Shown here piece after piece: positions 34,078 through 45,893 of a DNA stretch of 64,000 nucleotides. How positions within the stretch are numbered: the first letter of the stretch is position 1; each line of letters starts with the position of its first letter. The translations under genes and the position numbers were made by a program. This DNA comes from Chiua virens (lineage: Eukaryota; Basidiomycota; Agaricomycetes; Boletales; Boletaceae). Location: NCBI GenBank assembly GCA_019787685.1, contig JAHNUO010000001.1:868001-932000 (forward strand). Direction: 5' to 3'. The notes under the pieces are model-generated. The model saw only the letters and a program-made list of their open reading frames with translations, was not told the origin of the DNA and ran no database searches.

Positions 34078-36969
34078 ATGGCTGCACACCCACAAACTGA
34101 AGATAGTGATCAGGAAATTGTACTGCCTCTCATGGAGAATGAGCCTGAGGATGACACACTGAGAGACTGTGAAGAAGCACCCATTGAGCCTGGCATTGCT
34201 GATGCACCTGTGGAACCACAACCAGTGGAACTGGACCTGGACATACCACCAGAAGATGGCTTGGAGGATGCTGCAATGGGACTTCGCTATGTGCAAGAAT
34301 TTGACCAAGGACCGGTTGCAGACATTCTTGGTTTTGCCAATACCACTTTTGAGTCTTTCAAGGAATACCAAGAAATATCTGGCCAAGGACCATACACACC
34401 ATTTGCAGATTGCGAGGAATGGGAACTGGCCAAACGGCTCACATGCCGTGTCAATCAGGGAGCAACAGAAGAGTTTCTGAAACTCACTATTGTGAGTAAC
34501 AAATTGTACTAACAACTTGATCTTACCCTTGCATGTTGCAGACGCAAAACCATACCAAACCAAGCTTTCAGAGCAATTACAAATTCTTGAAAGCGGTAGA
34601 TCAACTTCCCACTGGCCAAGAATGGCGATGTGAACTGGTCCAGGTCCATGGAGAGAATGGAGCTGCAGGTAACGATGAGGTCGAAGAACTTGAGCTTTGG
34701 ATATGTGATCCGTTGGACTGCATTCGGGAGTTAATTGACAACCCTGCCTTTCAGGAAGATGTAGCCTATGCACTGGAGAAGGTCTTCACTGATTGCAAAG
34801 GAACAACTCGCCGATATGATGAGATGTGGACTGGTAACTGGTGATGGGAAGCTCAAGTGAGTGAGCATGAATCATTAGAGAATTGTCTTACTTATGTTTC
34901 TTTGGCCAGGACAGCGTCGTTTGCCTGCCGGGGCCACTGTTTCACCTGTGATCCTGGCCTCCGATAAAACCAAGTTATTGCGCTTCAAAGGTGACAAAGT
35001 AGCTTGGCCAGTCTACCTAACAATTGGCAATATCTTGAAACATGTCCAACGTCAGCCAGCTCGTCATGCTTCAATCTTGCTGGGTTACTTACCTGTCTCA
35101 AAGATGGATACTGAGTTATTCAGCAATTCCTCAGTGGCCAGTTATAGGCTCTTCCACTACTGCATGAAACGGATGTTGGAACCACTTGTAGCGGCTGGGA
35201 AGGAGGGTGTGGAAATGATTTGTGCAGATGGGCAGATTTGGTACGTCTTCCCAATTGTTGCTGCCTTTGTTGGGGACCACCCAGAGCAGTGTTTGGTTGC
35301 ATGTTGTGCCCAAAACCACTGTCCCAAGTGTCATGTGCCTGCTAATGAGTGAGGCACCAACGTTCAATTCCCATCCCGCAAACAAGACCAAACCATTCAT
35401 GTCCTCCATGTGCAGGCGTCTGGTCATTTCCCTCCTGAGTTTGTTGCCGAGGGTCTTCAACCCATCTTCTCACCCTTCTGGGCAGATCTCCCCCATACCA
35501 ACATATTTACCTGTATTACTTCGGATATCCTGCACCAACTCCATCAAGGGTTATTCAAAGATCATTTGAAAAAATGGTGCATGGCTCTCGCAGGCAACAG
35601 GGTCTTCAATGCACATTTGCAAGCAATGCCATTTCATTCAGGACTACAATACTGGAAAGAGGGTATTTCCAAAATTAGACAGTGGACTGGCACTGAGCAC
35701 AAGCAACTACAGCGGGTTTTCATGAATGGACTGGTTGGTACAATGCCTCACCATGAGGTACTATGGGCTACTTGTGCACTGCTTGACTTCATCTATCTGG
35801 CCTAGTACCATTCCCACTACCGACCTGACACTCCGTTCTTTACAACAGGTGCTTGATGATTTCCACGCTTGCAAGGATACCTTCACTGATCTCAGATGCC
35901 GCGAACATTTCAACCTCCTGAAGCTTCATTCCTTCAAGTTGAACCATTACATTGACATGATCAAACTATTTGGTAGTCTGGATGGGTTCAACACTGAAAA
36001 TTCTGAATGCCTTCATATTGATTATGTGAAAAAGGCGTATGTGGCATCTAATCGCAAGGACTATACTATCCAGATGATGAAGTGGCTCAGCTGTCAAGAG
36101 GCTGTATTGTGGTTCAAGACATACCTTGCTTGGTACAACAGTATTCATGGAGGCACAGATTCATCTGCTAGCAGTGACAGCGAAGGGACTGAAGCCATGG
36201 ACATCCATGACTACGGAGGCTGCACCGTACCCAGTGCTACACCAACTCAATCACAAGCCACCCTTTATCGCACCGCCATCCGGCCTCACTTTCCTAAACA
36301 GACTGTCCAATGTTTAGTCAAACACCACTGGCACTGTGTCCTTCCTCGAAGCTCTCCAAATGTTCTGTGCTAATCTGCCTTTCAGATGTCCCAACCACTT
36401 CCTTCCGACAGTTTATGACCACTTCGACTGCTTCAGCAACGTGAAGATCACATTACCACCTCTAGAACATCACTCTGGAGTAAACACTGCCAGGATTCAC
36501 TGTCACCCACAACGATCTGCTGGGCCATGCAAACCATCAACACCAGCATGTTATGATACTATGCTGATTGAGGAAGATGCAAAGGCACATAAATTTGGGG
36601 GTTTTCGTGGTAAGGAATTTACTACAGATGTACATATCAACTAAACTGGCTCTTCGGTCTTCAGGGCTTCAGGTGGCAGAGGTGCATGTAATTTTCAAGC
36701 TGCCACCTCACCTTGGCGATTATCCCCACCCGCTCGCATACATTCATTTGTTCAAGCCACTCCGTCAACTCGACGAAAATATCAAGATGTTCTACTTTGG
36801 TCATTCGACATGCAATCGACTTCCCCATGCATTGGTGATCCCTGTCACTCAGCTCATCCAGCTTTGCCATGTCGTTCCCAAGTTTCCGACAGGCAACATC
36901 TTTTACCTGAACAGGTACATTGATCTACAAATCTTTGAGCAATACTGGGTCTCTGCACAGTGGTACTGA
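34078..36969 (+). pseudogene. Plavaka-type DNA transposase, degraded
   Basis: Starts at 34078 (MAAHPQTEDSDQEIVLPLME). An acidic N-terminus is followed by GQGPYTPFADCEEWELAKRL, an intron at about 34490-34542, and the catalytic region: SPVILASDKTKLLRFKGDKV, AWPVYLTIGNI, RQPARHASILLGYLPVSKMD, YRLFHYCMKRMLEPL, DILHQLHQGLFKDHL and CREHFNLLKLHSFKLNHYID. The C-terminal block is FKLPPHLGDYPHPLAYIHLF, ending at 36969. It is broken by TGA at 35350-35352, TAG at 35803-35805 and a one-base shift near 35818. Plavaka transposases are a CACTA-related group described mainly in Agaricomycetes. Terminal repeats were not found, so the element limits are unknown. Confidence 0.85.
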
Positions 36970-38689
36970 CCTCTGTTTTTTTCTAGGGTCCAATTCTGTG
37001 CACACAATGTATGTTATTCCTATGTTGTTCCCCAGTCCCTACTAACTCACTTACATTCTGCAGCCTGAGTCGACAAGGAAGTCTATCGGGACTGTGGTGT
37101 TCTGCCACACTGTGGCCCACTGGCATGTGCACAATTCACATCTCCATACTCTACCGTCAACAAAGAAGTCCACCTTGCCACCTGCTGTGAACCCATTTGC
37201 AGCCTCATACAATGTTGACGGATCAACACGATGGTATGCATTTTGGCACCATCTCCATGTTCTTGCTGCACCTGCATGCTCAGTGGCAGACAGGCCTGCT
37301 TGTACACACACACCCAACACGTCGAGAGATCGACATGTTAACTGCATGGAATTCCCTGGGACTTCGGATGCAATCTTGCCTTACATCATGTCCTCTCCAC
37401 CTCATTGCACCTGCAAGCAGACACACCCCTATCTCGCCCCTCTGTTCTTTTAACCTCACTCTACCTGCACGCACACAACACATTGACAGGATCCACTCAA
37501 TGACCATGTGGACACCCTCTCGGGCCTCTCCACAACCTCTCCACCTCACTGACCTGATAAGCTGAGGTACAAAAAGCTAAAGGTGCATCTCAATTCCCAA
37601 GACCTCCCATTTACGTGCCACCTCACTATCCTCTGTGTTGTTAGGATCACCTCCCACAACCTGCGGTTACCTGCCTTGCCTACTATATATCAACAGCTAT
37701 GAAGACTGTCAAGGTACAGGTACTGTTCACTCGCTGTCAGGTTCCCAATACCCACATCATATTCACCCTTTCCATTTGTAGCATTTTCTATGTCATCTGT
37801 GACACCATTGCCAGCCTGAGTGGCTTCGAGCTCCACTATCAACAGCTATGGAGGTTGTCAACTTGAAGATGGTATTGTTAACACCTAATAATCCTTCTGT
37901 ACCATACTCACTATCATCACCCACAGTGCCGTCAGCATTGTCCCAACATCCACCACTATTTCCATGGCTATGATCACTGTCGAGTGTGCCAGTGTGCACT
38001 CAACTTTCCTTTTCTTTCAGGGCACTCATTACTAGTTACAACTTGAACCTGTCTATCTGTAGTCAAGATATATATTTTATCTCCATAGTGTACAGAAGGA
38101 TGTGAATCCTACATGTGTTGACAGAGTCTATGGTAGTGAGGATGATGTTAGGCTGCTGACAGTACACTATATAGACTACATGATTGATGTAATAATGCTG
38201 TCACTACAGTGAATTTTCATTTTTCCTGATGTGTCACATGTCAGTGCCAGTGGGGCTTGTGTTGGAGCATGATAAGGGCACAGGAAGTGCAGATGATAAT
38301 CCATTGATTGGGTGCACCAACATAGCACAGCTACATAAGTGCTACTCTATTCCAAGTCCATCTCACTATCTCTGATCCATCAAAGGGATTGCCAGTGACA
38401 TAAGGTTGGACCTCTTTGGTCTGTATGACAACCTCTTTCCACAAGGCTAAGTAGCTATCAGGAATCACTGGATGCAAGGGGCTTTCAAGCCACATAGGCA
38501 GGGAAATCAGGGATGGAAAGTGCCTGAGTAGAAACTGCATGACTTCTGTAATGACTGACTGCATGATAGGGGACTTTACAAGGTCCAGCTTCTTGAGAGC
38601 CATGCTACAGACCAGACCATTGACTTATTATGTATCAAAGATGGGATGCTGCTCATATTGATGCAAAGTCCAAGATTCTGGACTCAGCC
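36970..38689. other. Transposon-derived spacer right of the Plavaka transposase
   Basis: No recognisable gene. Two partly similar segments, each with the words 'tatcaacagctatg', lie at about 37687 and 37837. A leftward 90-codon frame at 38331-38603 (FLLRHFPSLISLPMWLESPL) looks protein-like but has no known relative to me. This stretch was the landing site of the Harbinger element. Confidence 0.4.
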
Positions 38690-38692
38690 TTA

Positions 38693-38750
38693 GAGCCTGG
38701 ACAGTAATGAATATTCACCGTCATTTTTGCACTTCTGTGATTGTAAATGT
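38693..38750 (+). repeat. Left TIR of the Harbinger element
   Basis: Inverted partner of 42563-42620. The shared core includes TAATGAATATTCAC and TTTTTGCACTTCTGTGATTG. Confidence 0.92.
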
Positions 38751-38801
38751 TTGTTCCATCCCTCGGCTTGACGGCTTAGGTTGACCGGAGCTTGAATTAG
38801 T

Positions 38802-41020
38802 TTGTGTATCATCACCCCATACATATGCCTCTTGATGGTGTTGAGGCCTGCAGGGCCATTGCCTGAGACATTCTGGTTGTTGTTGAGACGCTTCTTCATC
38901 TCACTTGTTGATATTTTCTCAGCCCCTTTGCCCCACAGGCTCCCAATCCCTTATCACACCTCAGCTCTCACTGGACACGCATGGGTCAATGAACTCATCA
39001 CTGGTCACCCTGATCGCATCCGGTGTGAACTCGGGGTTCATAAAGAGGTCTTCCTCCAGTTGGTCTCTGAACTCCGAGCTCAAGGCCTTCCTGATTCAAG
39101 ATCTATCAAACTAGAAGAGCAAGTTGCCATCACCCTCTACATGTGTGTTACTGGCCTCTCCATTTGTCACTGTCGGCGAGCAATTTCAATGTTCAAACAG
39201 CACAATAACTGTGTAAGTGATCATTCCTGCATTTATTTCTAGTTCATTATATGATTATGCTAGGTACTTCAAGCGGATCATTGAAGTGCTCTCAAGCCGA
39301 CTATTTTATTCAACATACATCTCATTTCCACCTGGCACAAATACCCCATTGAAGATCCTTTGCAACCCAAAGTTTTTCCTGTACTTCCGCAACACAATTG
39401 GTGCAATCGACGGTAGTCATCTCCCCATCAGACCAACATCCCTTGTTCACTCAAACTATCAGAATCGCAAGGGTTTCCTCTCGCAAAACAGTCTTTTCAT
39501 CTGTGACTTCAACATGAATTTTATGTATGTGTTATTGGGGTGGGAGGGCTCAGCTACTGATGCCTGGGTGTACGAGGATGCGATCACCTCCAACCTTGAG
39601 CTCCCACATGGGAAATACCTTCTCGCGGACACAGGGTATTCCCTCTGCAAGCAACTGTTACGATAGTTCCGGGTAGGACCTAGCGTAGCCGCAAAAGCGC
39701 CAAGTACCAAGTGGCTGCGATAACTCAAACAACCACCACTTGATACGTGGTGCGCTGAAGAGTTGAACAAGGAGTTCTGGTCAGCTGATGGCTACCAGAG
39801 AGACGAGTGAAGACTCAGGCGTTGCTGAGAATTGTCCGGTTGGGAATCTATACCCGAGGGATGGTCAAGGGTCAAGGGTTATGATGAACCCCGGAGTGGT
39901 GTTGAAAGTGTCAAGGGACGACAAGAGAAGTCCCTGGTCGAGTAGTCACAAGGAAGGGTCCAAGTGGAGCAGTGATACTCAGCTAGATTGCGGAGATCAA
40001 GACTAGAGTACAGGAGTATCACTGCGAGGTATTTATACTATGAGAACCGTGCACGGACCAAGTAACTAAAAGGGGAAGGCCAGAAGAGCGGAAGGGCGAA
40101 AGGCCAAAAGGGGAGTGCACGATAATCACAAAAGGGAATCGTACGATAATCACAAAAGGGAATCGTACGATGCAAAGGCAACGGACGATGACGAAGATGA
40201 AATGACAAATGCGAAGCCATCGGATGATGACGAGAAACGAATGAGTAAGTGCGATGCCATAGGATGATGACGAGAAAGGAGGAACGTAAGCACCCAGGTA
40301 AGGCCGGTGCGGAGTTACAAAGAGTAAAGAGAAACGAGTACGGATGAACGTACAAGGATACCTAGGTATCGAGTGAAGTGAAGACGTACAAGTGAAACAA
40401 AAGAAAGAAATTGTAACAGCAACTCCTCGTGCCATACCGTGGGGTGTGTTACCATCTTGCTGAGTGGGGTTGCACAAGTGTCCGGTAAGTCTGCCTTGTT
40501 CAATTATTGGATGTCTGAAATAATTTTTTTACTAACTACTTGAACTAGCCTGTCAAACAAAGAAGAATTGTTCAACCTGTGGCATGCATCTGCCAGAAAC
40601 ATGATTGAATGTATCTTTGGAGTCCTCAAGCAGTGGTTCTGAATCCTCCATCTCCCAACAGAGTTTCCTATCAAATTTCAAGTGAGAATCCCTGCCGCAC
40701 TATGTGCCCTGCACAACTTCATCCGTTCCCATGATCTCAACAATCACACTACTGAGGATTTGGACTTGGACTCCGAATCAGATGACGATGATGATAATGG
40801 TCAAGGTAATGGTAGGCAGGAATACACTGCCATTGATCAAGACCACAATGCTGCTGATGATGTGATGGCTCGACAGATGTGCAACAACATTGCCCAGGTG
40901 ATGTGGGAGGATTACCAGAGGATTTTGATGCAATGTGGGGAGCACCATGGGCAGGCTGAGGACTCAGATGCAGACTCGGACATTACCAACGATCTTTTAG
41001 ACGAGCTCAATCTGTTGTAG
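38802..41020 (+). pseudogene. Harbinger DDE transposase, interrupted by a solo LTR
   Basis: Helix-turn-helix-like N-terminal part (HKEVFLQLVSELRAQGLPDS, KLEEQVAITLYMCVTGLS), an intron near 39212-39265, then the DDE_Tnp_4-type nuclease. First Asp is in TIGAIDGSHLPI, second Asp in LLADTGYSLCKQ, and Glu in RNMIECIFGVLKQWF. All three catalytic residues are present. The LTR at 39656-40418 sits inside the codon block after CKQ, and translation resumes as LVPYRGVCYHLAEWG beyond it. A further TGA at 40640-40642 lies where Arg is usual (after KQWF). The acidic tail ends at 41020. Cuts and pastes the element when intact; this copy is dead. Confidence 0.88.
39656..40418. repeat. Solo LTR, family A copy 2 (763 bp), inside the Harbinger transposase
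   Basis: Starts TGTTACGATAG and ends TTGTAACA, with a perfect GCAAC target duplication (39651-39655 and 40419-40423). It is longer than copy 1 because of internal tandem duplications near 40120-40170 (unit containing ATAATCACAAAAGGG) and 40205-40280 (unit containing GGATGATGACGAGAAA). Confidence 0.95.
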
Positions 41021-41143
41021 CACAATTATTCAAATTGTAGTAGTGACCAATCAATTCGATTAGGAAAACATGACAGACTACTGTGATACAGACGGATTTC
41101 CACCCAACTTGAATCCCACTCAAGCTCCAATTGGACAACACAC

Positions 41144-42481
41144 CTAGCATGACAGAAAGCTTCTTGGCATAAGCCACACACTGCCTGCTTGGAAATTCAA
41201 AAAAAGCTGCACTTTCCCTTCATTCTCAGGCTCAGCAAAGTATTCCCCAATGGTGAGGATTTGTTCAGGAGAAGGTGCCAGCTCAAGGGAGTACAATTGT
41301 TGCGTGGCCTGAGCGATCATGGTTAGCTTGTCACAAAATGAGGACCTGGACAGCGTCAGTGAGGTTGGCAATTGAGCTTGTCACCATAGTGATTGATGGT
41401 ATGTCTAGCATCCTGTTCAGGTTATTGTCTCTGCCTCCAGCAGAGAGGCAGCTTCACTTGGAGCTCCTTGAAACTGTGGAGGGTGGGTTGATGGAGTATG
41501 TTGAAACAGATGCCAGGTGCCAGTGGGGAAAACAGGAGTGAGGGAGAGGTGGTAGAATCTGGGGAGACCGTGGAAAGAGGGCATTTGTTGCTAGTGGAAC
41601 AAGTAGAACTGAGGGGGGTGGGCGATGCTGGAGCAGATACATCCATCATGATGGGACTCAGACCTCCGAGTCCAGTGTCGGACGACATTGTACCACAAGC
41701 TGTGGCGGTAATGCCACCAGGAAGTTGCAGTGCTGCACCATCTTGGCCTGGGCAGAATACATTCTCCCCTCTAGCTATTACCTCCTCGGGATAGATCTCT
41801 TCCATGAGGTTGAGCAAGGGGAAACTTTTCTTCTTGAAAGGCTTCACTGCGGCATTGGACTACAGTAAAACAGAGATCAGTTAAATTGGTGTCACGGTGT
41901 ACAATCATGATGTGAAAGAATACCATACCCGGTTCTGTGAAATATACTCCTTCCAAACCTTTTCGGCTTCCTTCCCCTGAATATTTGCTCCACGGATGTT
42001 GTCCCAGCTGAAGCCAGATTTGTGACGGTACTTAGCAATAGCTGTATACTGCGCTTTGAGCTGGACAAGAATTGAATGACTCAGATCTAGCTGTACAACA
42101 TGGAATAAATAATTGACATACAAGATTCCACTTTGTCTTGACGTGCTTGGAACCTGCAATATGGAAGGCTTGGAGGTGCTTGGCAGCTCCAGTAAACGAT
42201 ATGTCCTTGAAGCTGGAAGATCCCTCCTTCTCAGCCTTGTGCTGGTGGAAGTACCTGATAAGGGCTTTGATCTCTACCACTCGCCAATGGCATTTTGTGG
42301 CATCTTGGGGATTCTCTGCAACACCATCCTCAGTGGCATCTTGAGGTGCATTCTGACCAACATGATTGACCATGATCTGTGCAATATCTGAGAGTGAATC
42401 AATTGCTTGAAGAAGAAGGGAGTGGATGTGAATACGACTTTGATTGTGATTGTGATAACGAACTGGAATTGGAGGCATCAT
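41144..42481 (-). CDS. Harbinger Myb/SANT-like accessory protein
   Basis: Leftward partner gene of the transposase, expected to bind the element's ends and assist transposase import. The N-terminal part (from 42481 or the internal ATG at 42370) contains WRVVEIKALIRYFHQHKAEK and GSKHVKTKWN. After an intron it continues LKAQYTAIAKYRHKSGFSWD and KEAEKVWKEYISQN, a Myb_DNA-bind_3-like trihelix with conserved tryptophans. A Ser/Thr/Pro-rich linker follows. The last exon (41371-41144) ends FLNFQAGSVWLMPRSFL, resembling the C-terminal helix of this family. No stop or shift was seen in the exons, although exon borders are approximate. Confidence 0.75.
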
Positions 42482-42562
42482 CCTATGTACAAGAGACAGA
42501 TGAAGATTTGGGAAATTTAGATCTCCGTCTCAATCATCAGCCCCCTACCAGCCACAAGAACA

Positions 42563-42620
42563 ACATTTACAATCACAGAAGTGCAAAAATGACAGTGAAT
42601 ATTCATTACCATCCAGGCTC
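42563..42620 (-). repeat. Right TIR of the Harbinger element
   Basis: Inverted copy of the left TIR at 38693-38750, ending CCAGGCTC before the TTA duplication. Confidence 0.92.
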
Positions 42621-42623
42621 TTA

Positions 42624-43803
42624 GGCATCCTGTGGTCACAAGCAACAAACCCCTGGATGCTCAACCAGTATATTGGTTCAAGTTCAATGTGTCCAGGTTA
42701 GGCTATGCTTGAACCAAATGTGCAAGTTCTTGAAAGGGTAGTGGTCAAGGATTTTATGACCAACAAGGCTCCTTAGATCATGGGGTTGGAAATGGGACAA
42801 ATCTGTGGTCAACCTTTAGAGGTAAGGTGGTTGACTGAAATAGACCAGGGGCTCTTTGGTGACAAATTGGCAAGCAAGAGTTTCTGGGCTTGGAGAGTGA
42901 GTATAACCATTAGCTCAGAAGAATCCTGAATGGTAGAAATCAAGTGACTTTAGGTTTGGGCAGTGAGTGTCATGGTGGTTGCACTCAAAAAACACCAGAA
43001 GAGAGCTGTAATTGCCAAAATTGAGCCTTACATCCAGGTGAGGCAAGTGAAGGGCCAAAAAGCAAATTGAAGTGATTTGTGTAAGATTGCCATGAATAGT
43101 GTAGTGCAAAGCAACAAAGAATGCAGAATTTGCCTGCCAGTGGACAGGTCATTGAATTGTGAGATATTCAATTTGTGGATGCAAGGAGCATAGTAGCATA
43201 ACACAGCACACTATCCCTCTTCATTAAATAGAGGCTATTTCTAAGGCTCACCATTATGCAGGTTTGGGGTGAAATTTGTCCTACCAATGTCTCATCCTCC
43301 ACCACCATCATCATATGAAATTTTGGAGCGTGAACATCACAAAAAGGCCCAAGGCTGTAACCAAAGTGTTGAGTGCAGGTTCAGAAAGAGCTTGACTTGT
43401 TCTCACAAGTGCTGCCAGAGCTTGCTGACCAGCACTCCGAGCATCTTTTGGGATCAAAAATTCTGGTGAGTTTCATTTGGGTACTGGACTGTGTCTGCCA
43501 CCAAATAGTCCAGGATGTAGCTGCGCACTTCAGGGATCAACAGTGTATTGTGCATGACTTCTTCAAGGACGGTAGTAAAAGAGGTACGGAGGTTCACTGG
43601 GACGGCGGAGTCGGATAATGTTGTCTCGGTTAGGCAGTTCAACGTGATCACGTACGATTTGGATAAGTACACATAGTACGTGCATATACTCACCACTTAC
43701 CTTTGAAGGCAATGATCGGGGTGGAACAGCCAGTAGTTCAAGAAGTTGGTGAAACGCGCAATCGCCCGATAAATCCATTCAAACCTGGGCACATATCCTT
43801 GAT
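42624..43803. other. Right edge of the transposon nest
   Basis: AT-rich without a recognisable gene up to about 43260. A short protein-like frame near 43269-43560 (SHPPPPSSYEILEREHHKKA, then KELDLFSQVLPELADQHSEH in another frame) looks like a broken remnant. From about 43620 the sequence belongs to the 3' side of the MFS gene. Confidence 0.4.
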
Positions 43804-45893
43804 TTATAAACTATATACGAACCATGCACTACGATCTCCAAGGCCCTCAGGCTCTTCATCCTTGGTCGTGCTCTCTCTCCTCTCCGCTTTCAAGTGATTC
43901 TCTCGTCGTAGGTACGCCCAGTTGACAACAGAGAAAACGACCATGATGATAGACATGACGATAAACGCGATCGTGGCCGAAGTGTAGAGAGGGGGCCGAG
44001 ATATGACACCAAGGAGCCAGGTGGCGAGGATGCCACCTAGGTTGGTTATTACGAAATTTGAGCCCACAGAGGTTGCGCGTCGAGCATGTGGGGCGCTATT
44101 ATTAGCTATCCATGTCATCAAAGGTGGCGCCACGCCAAACGCGCCGGGCACAAAAAAGAAGAGGGATGCATAGCGGACTTGACTCGATGTGGCCGCTGTG
44201 CTCTTGGTCAACGATCATTCTCACGTGAGGAACGGTTCAAACATACCATAAAAAATGGAAAACCCGATCACTTGCAGAAAAGAAAAGAACATTGTGTTGT
44301 ATCCTCGGCACTGGTAACGGTCCGAAATGCTCGCCGAGATAACGCTCACTTTGAGCGATATCAGCCCCATCCGAGTTTGTTGTCGAAATACTCACAAACA
44401 AAAGCGAGCGCAAATGGAGGTACACTCATTAGTTGACCTTGGTTCCCCACATATCCGAGACTAGCGACAATCGTCGGCTCGAAGCTACCATCCAAGATAT
44501 CAATATGATGCAATGGATTGAACAAAAAGCTTACTAAACAAGACCAAATACTGTCGCTCCTGAAGGGACAAGTTAATCACAAAGTGGTTCCAGGAGAGTA
44601 TATATATTACCGCTGAGGAAGCTAATCATGCCAAGGAACCACACATGCGGGGACGTGGCAGCTCTACCCACTTCAGTCCAGCTGAAGCTGTCCTCGATAT
44701 CGTCCGCTGACACTGAACCGGCATCTTTCAGGGTGGAGACGATATACACCCGTTCCTTTTCCGTTAAGAAGCGTGCACTTGTGGGTGAGCGAGGAAGAAG
44801 AAAAAACGAGACCAAACCAAAGGCGATGCTAATGACCCCTTCCTGTCAAGACCGATAAGCGTCATTTTAACGGAACAAGTGTCGCACAACACACTATAAT
44901 AAATATCCACGCCCATCCGGGTCTGTTCTCCCTCCCGCCCATTCCGCTGATGGCAGCGGCCAACAAACCAGAGAAAGCGCTCGCTAGCGATGCGGACGAA
45001 AAGAAAGCCATAATGCTAGGGAATACATCAGGTGATGTAACAGGACATTAATATCATGCTTACCGACACTGCAGTCTCTGGCGAGGGTAGAAGGTAGAGA
45101 GATAAAGAACAATTGCAGGGAGGATGCCACCTGGACCGATAATGAATAGAAGGAACAACGCTACAGAATATACGAACCTTCGATGAACCCCAGGAAGATC
45201 CGGCATAGCATAAGTCCAGCATAGTTGTGGACAAACCCTTGAATTTACATGAACACGTACAATATTGAGATGGCCACGACTGCTACTCACCTTGTGAAGC
45301 GGATACCACACCCCATAGAGTGGCCATTGCGGGCATCATTAAATTTGGTCCTACATGCTGTAGTGCGACAGTTATGACTGGCCTCGATATTAATGATGTT
45401 GTGGCTTACCTTCAAGACCAAAGCACATGGAAGCTGTGCGAGAAGATATGGACTGATAGATTTAGAATAATGAACCGACTATAAATATTCGCGTTAGACA
45501 CGCACATAAAATCAACAGTCAAGAGGACAGTGAACTAAGCAAAAAAAAAGGAAAAATAAGCCAACAAATTTAAATTTGCCAAGAGCCTCGACAAACCTGA
45601 TAATTGGACATAGCAAGTGTCGGCTGCAGGCCGGCCAAGCGCGCATTCGCAATGTTGGTCTTGTCCTGTGCACCATCCACATGTCGATGACGACCAAGTA
45701 AGTGCATGAATCAAAAACGTACAAGGGCCGCAAGGAAAAAAAAGGAGGTGCATAACGGGAGGATCCGGAAATCAAACTTCCTCCAGACCACGTTTTCTAG
45801 TGTAGTACCCTCCGAATCCGTCTGCGAGGATTTTTGGAGTCCATCGAAGTCGTTGAGATCATTTGAAGCAGCGGAAGGAATGGATGCGACCAT
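43804..45893 (-). CDS. MFS permease, allantoate/Dal5 (anion:cation symporter) family
   Basis: Plasma-membrane transporter, probably for a small organic anion such as a vitamin, ureide or carboxylate; the substrate cannot be read from sequence. Start at 45893 (MVASIPSAASNDLNDFDGL). The family signature VVWRKFDFRILPLCTSFFFL then spans an intron to AALDKTNIANARLAGL, the loop-1 motif of this family. Helices continue with FVHNYAGLMLCRIFLGF, PGGILPAIVLYLSTFYPR, FFSSASLASAFSGLLAAAIS and WIFIIEGVISIAFGLVSFFL. The central loop has FLTEKERVYIVSTL. The second half ends with FVPGAFGVAPPLMTWIANN and a charged C-terminal tail. About ten short exons; no frame break noticed. It stands alone, with no enzyme genes beside it. 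Confidence 0.88.

Larger units (their letters stand above)
38693..42620 (+). mobile_element. PIF/Harbinger DNA transposon with TTA target duplication
   Basis: Bounded by TIRs of about 58 bp (38693-38750 and 42563-42620, starting GAGCCTGGA on each end) with only a few mismatches. Flanked by TTA duplications (38690-38692 and 42621-42623), the TWA target typical of the superfamily. It carries the two expected genes: a DDE transposase rightward and a Myb/SANT-like protein leftward. Length is 3,928 bp, of which 768 bp are a later solo LTR plus its target duplication. Confidence 0.95.

Noticed and set aside
37094..37565. Overlapping plus-strand frames rich in His, Pro and Thr
   Set aside because: Low-complexity composition, frames open on both strands and no domain; more likely transposon spacer than a gene.
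33790..38690. CACTA-like termini for the Plavaka element (CACTACAG at 34071 and 38203)
   Set aside because: The first overlaps the start codon region and the words do not form a longer inverted repeat or a target duplication.
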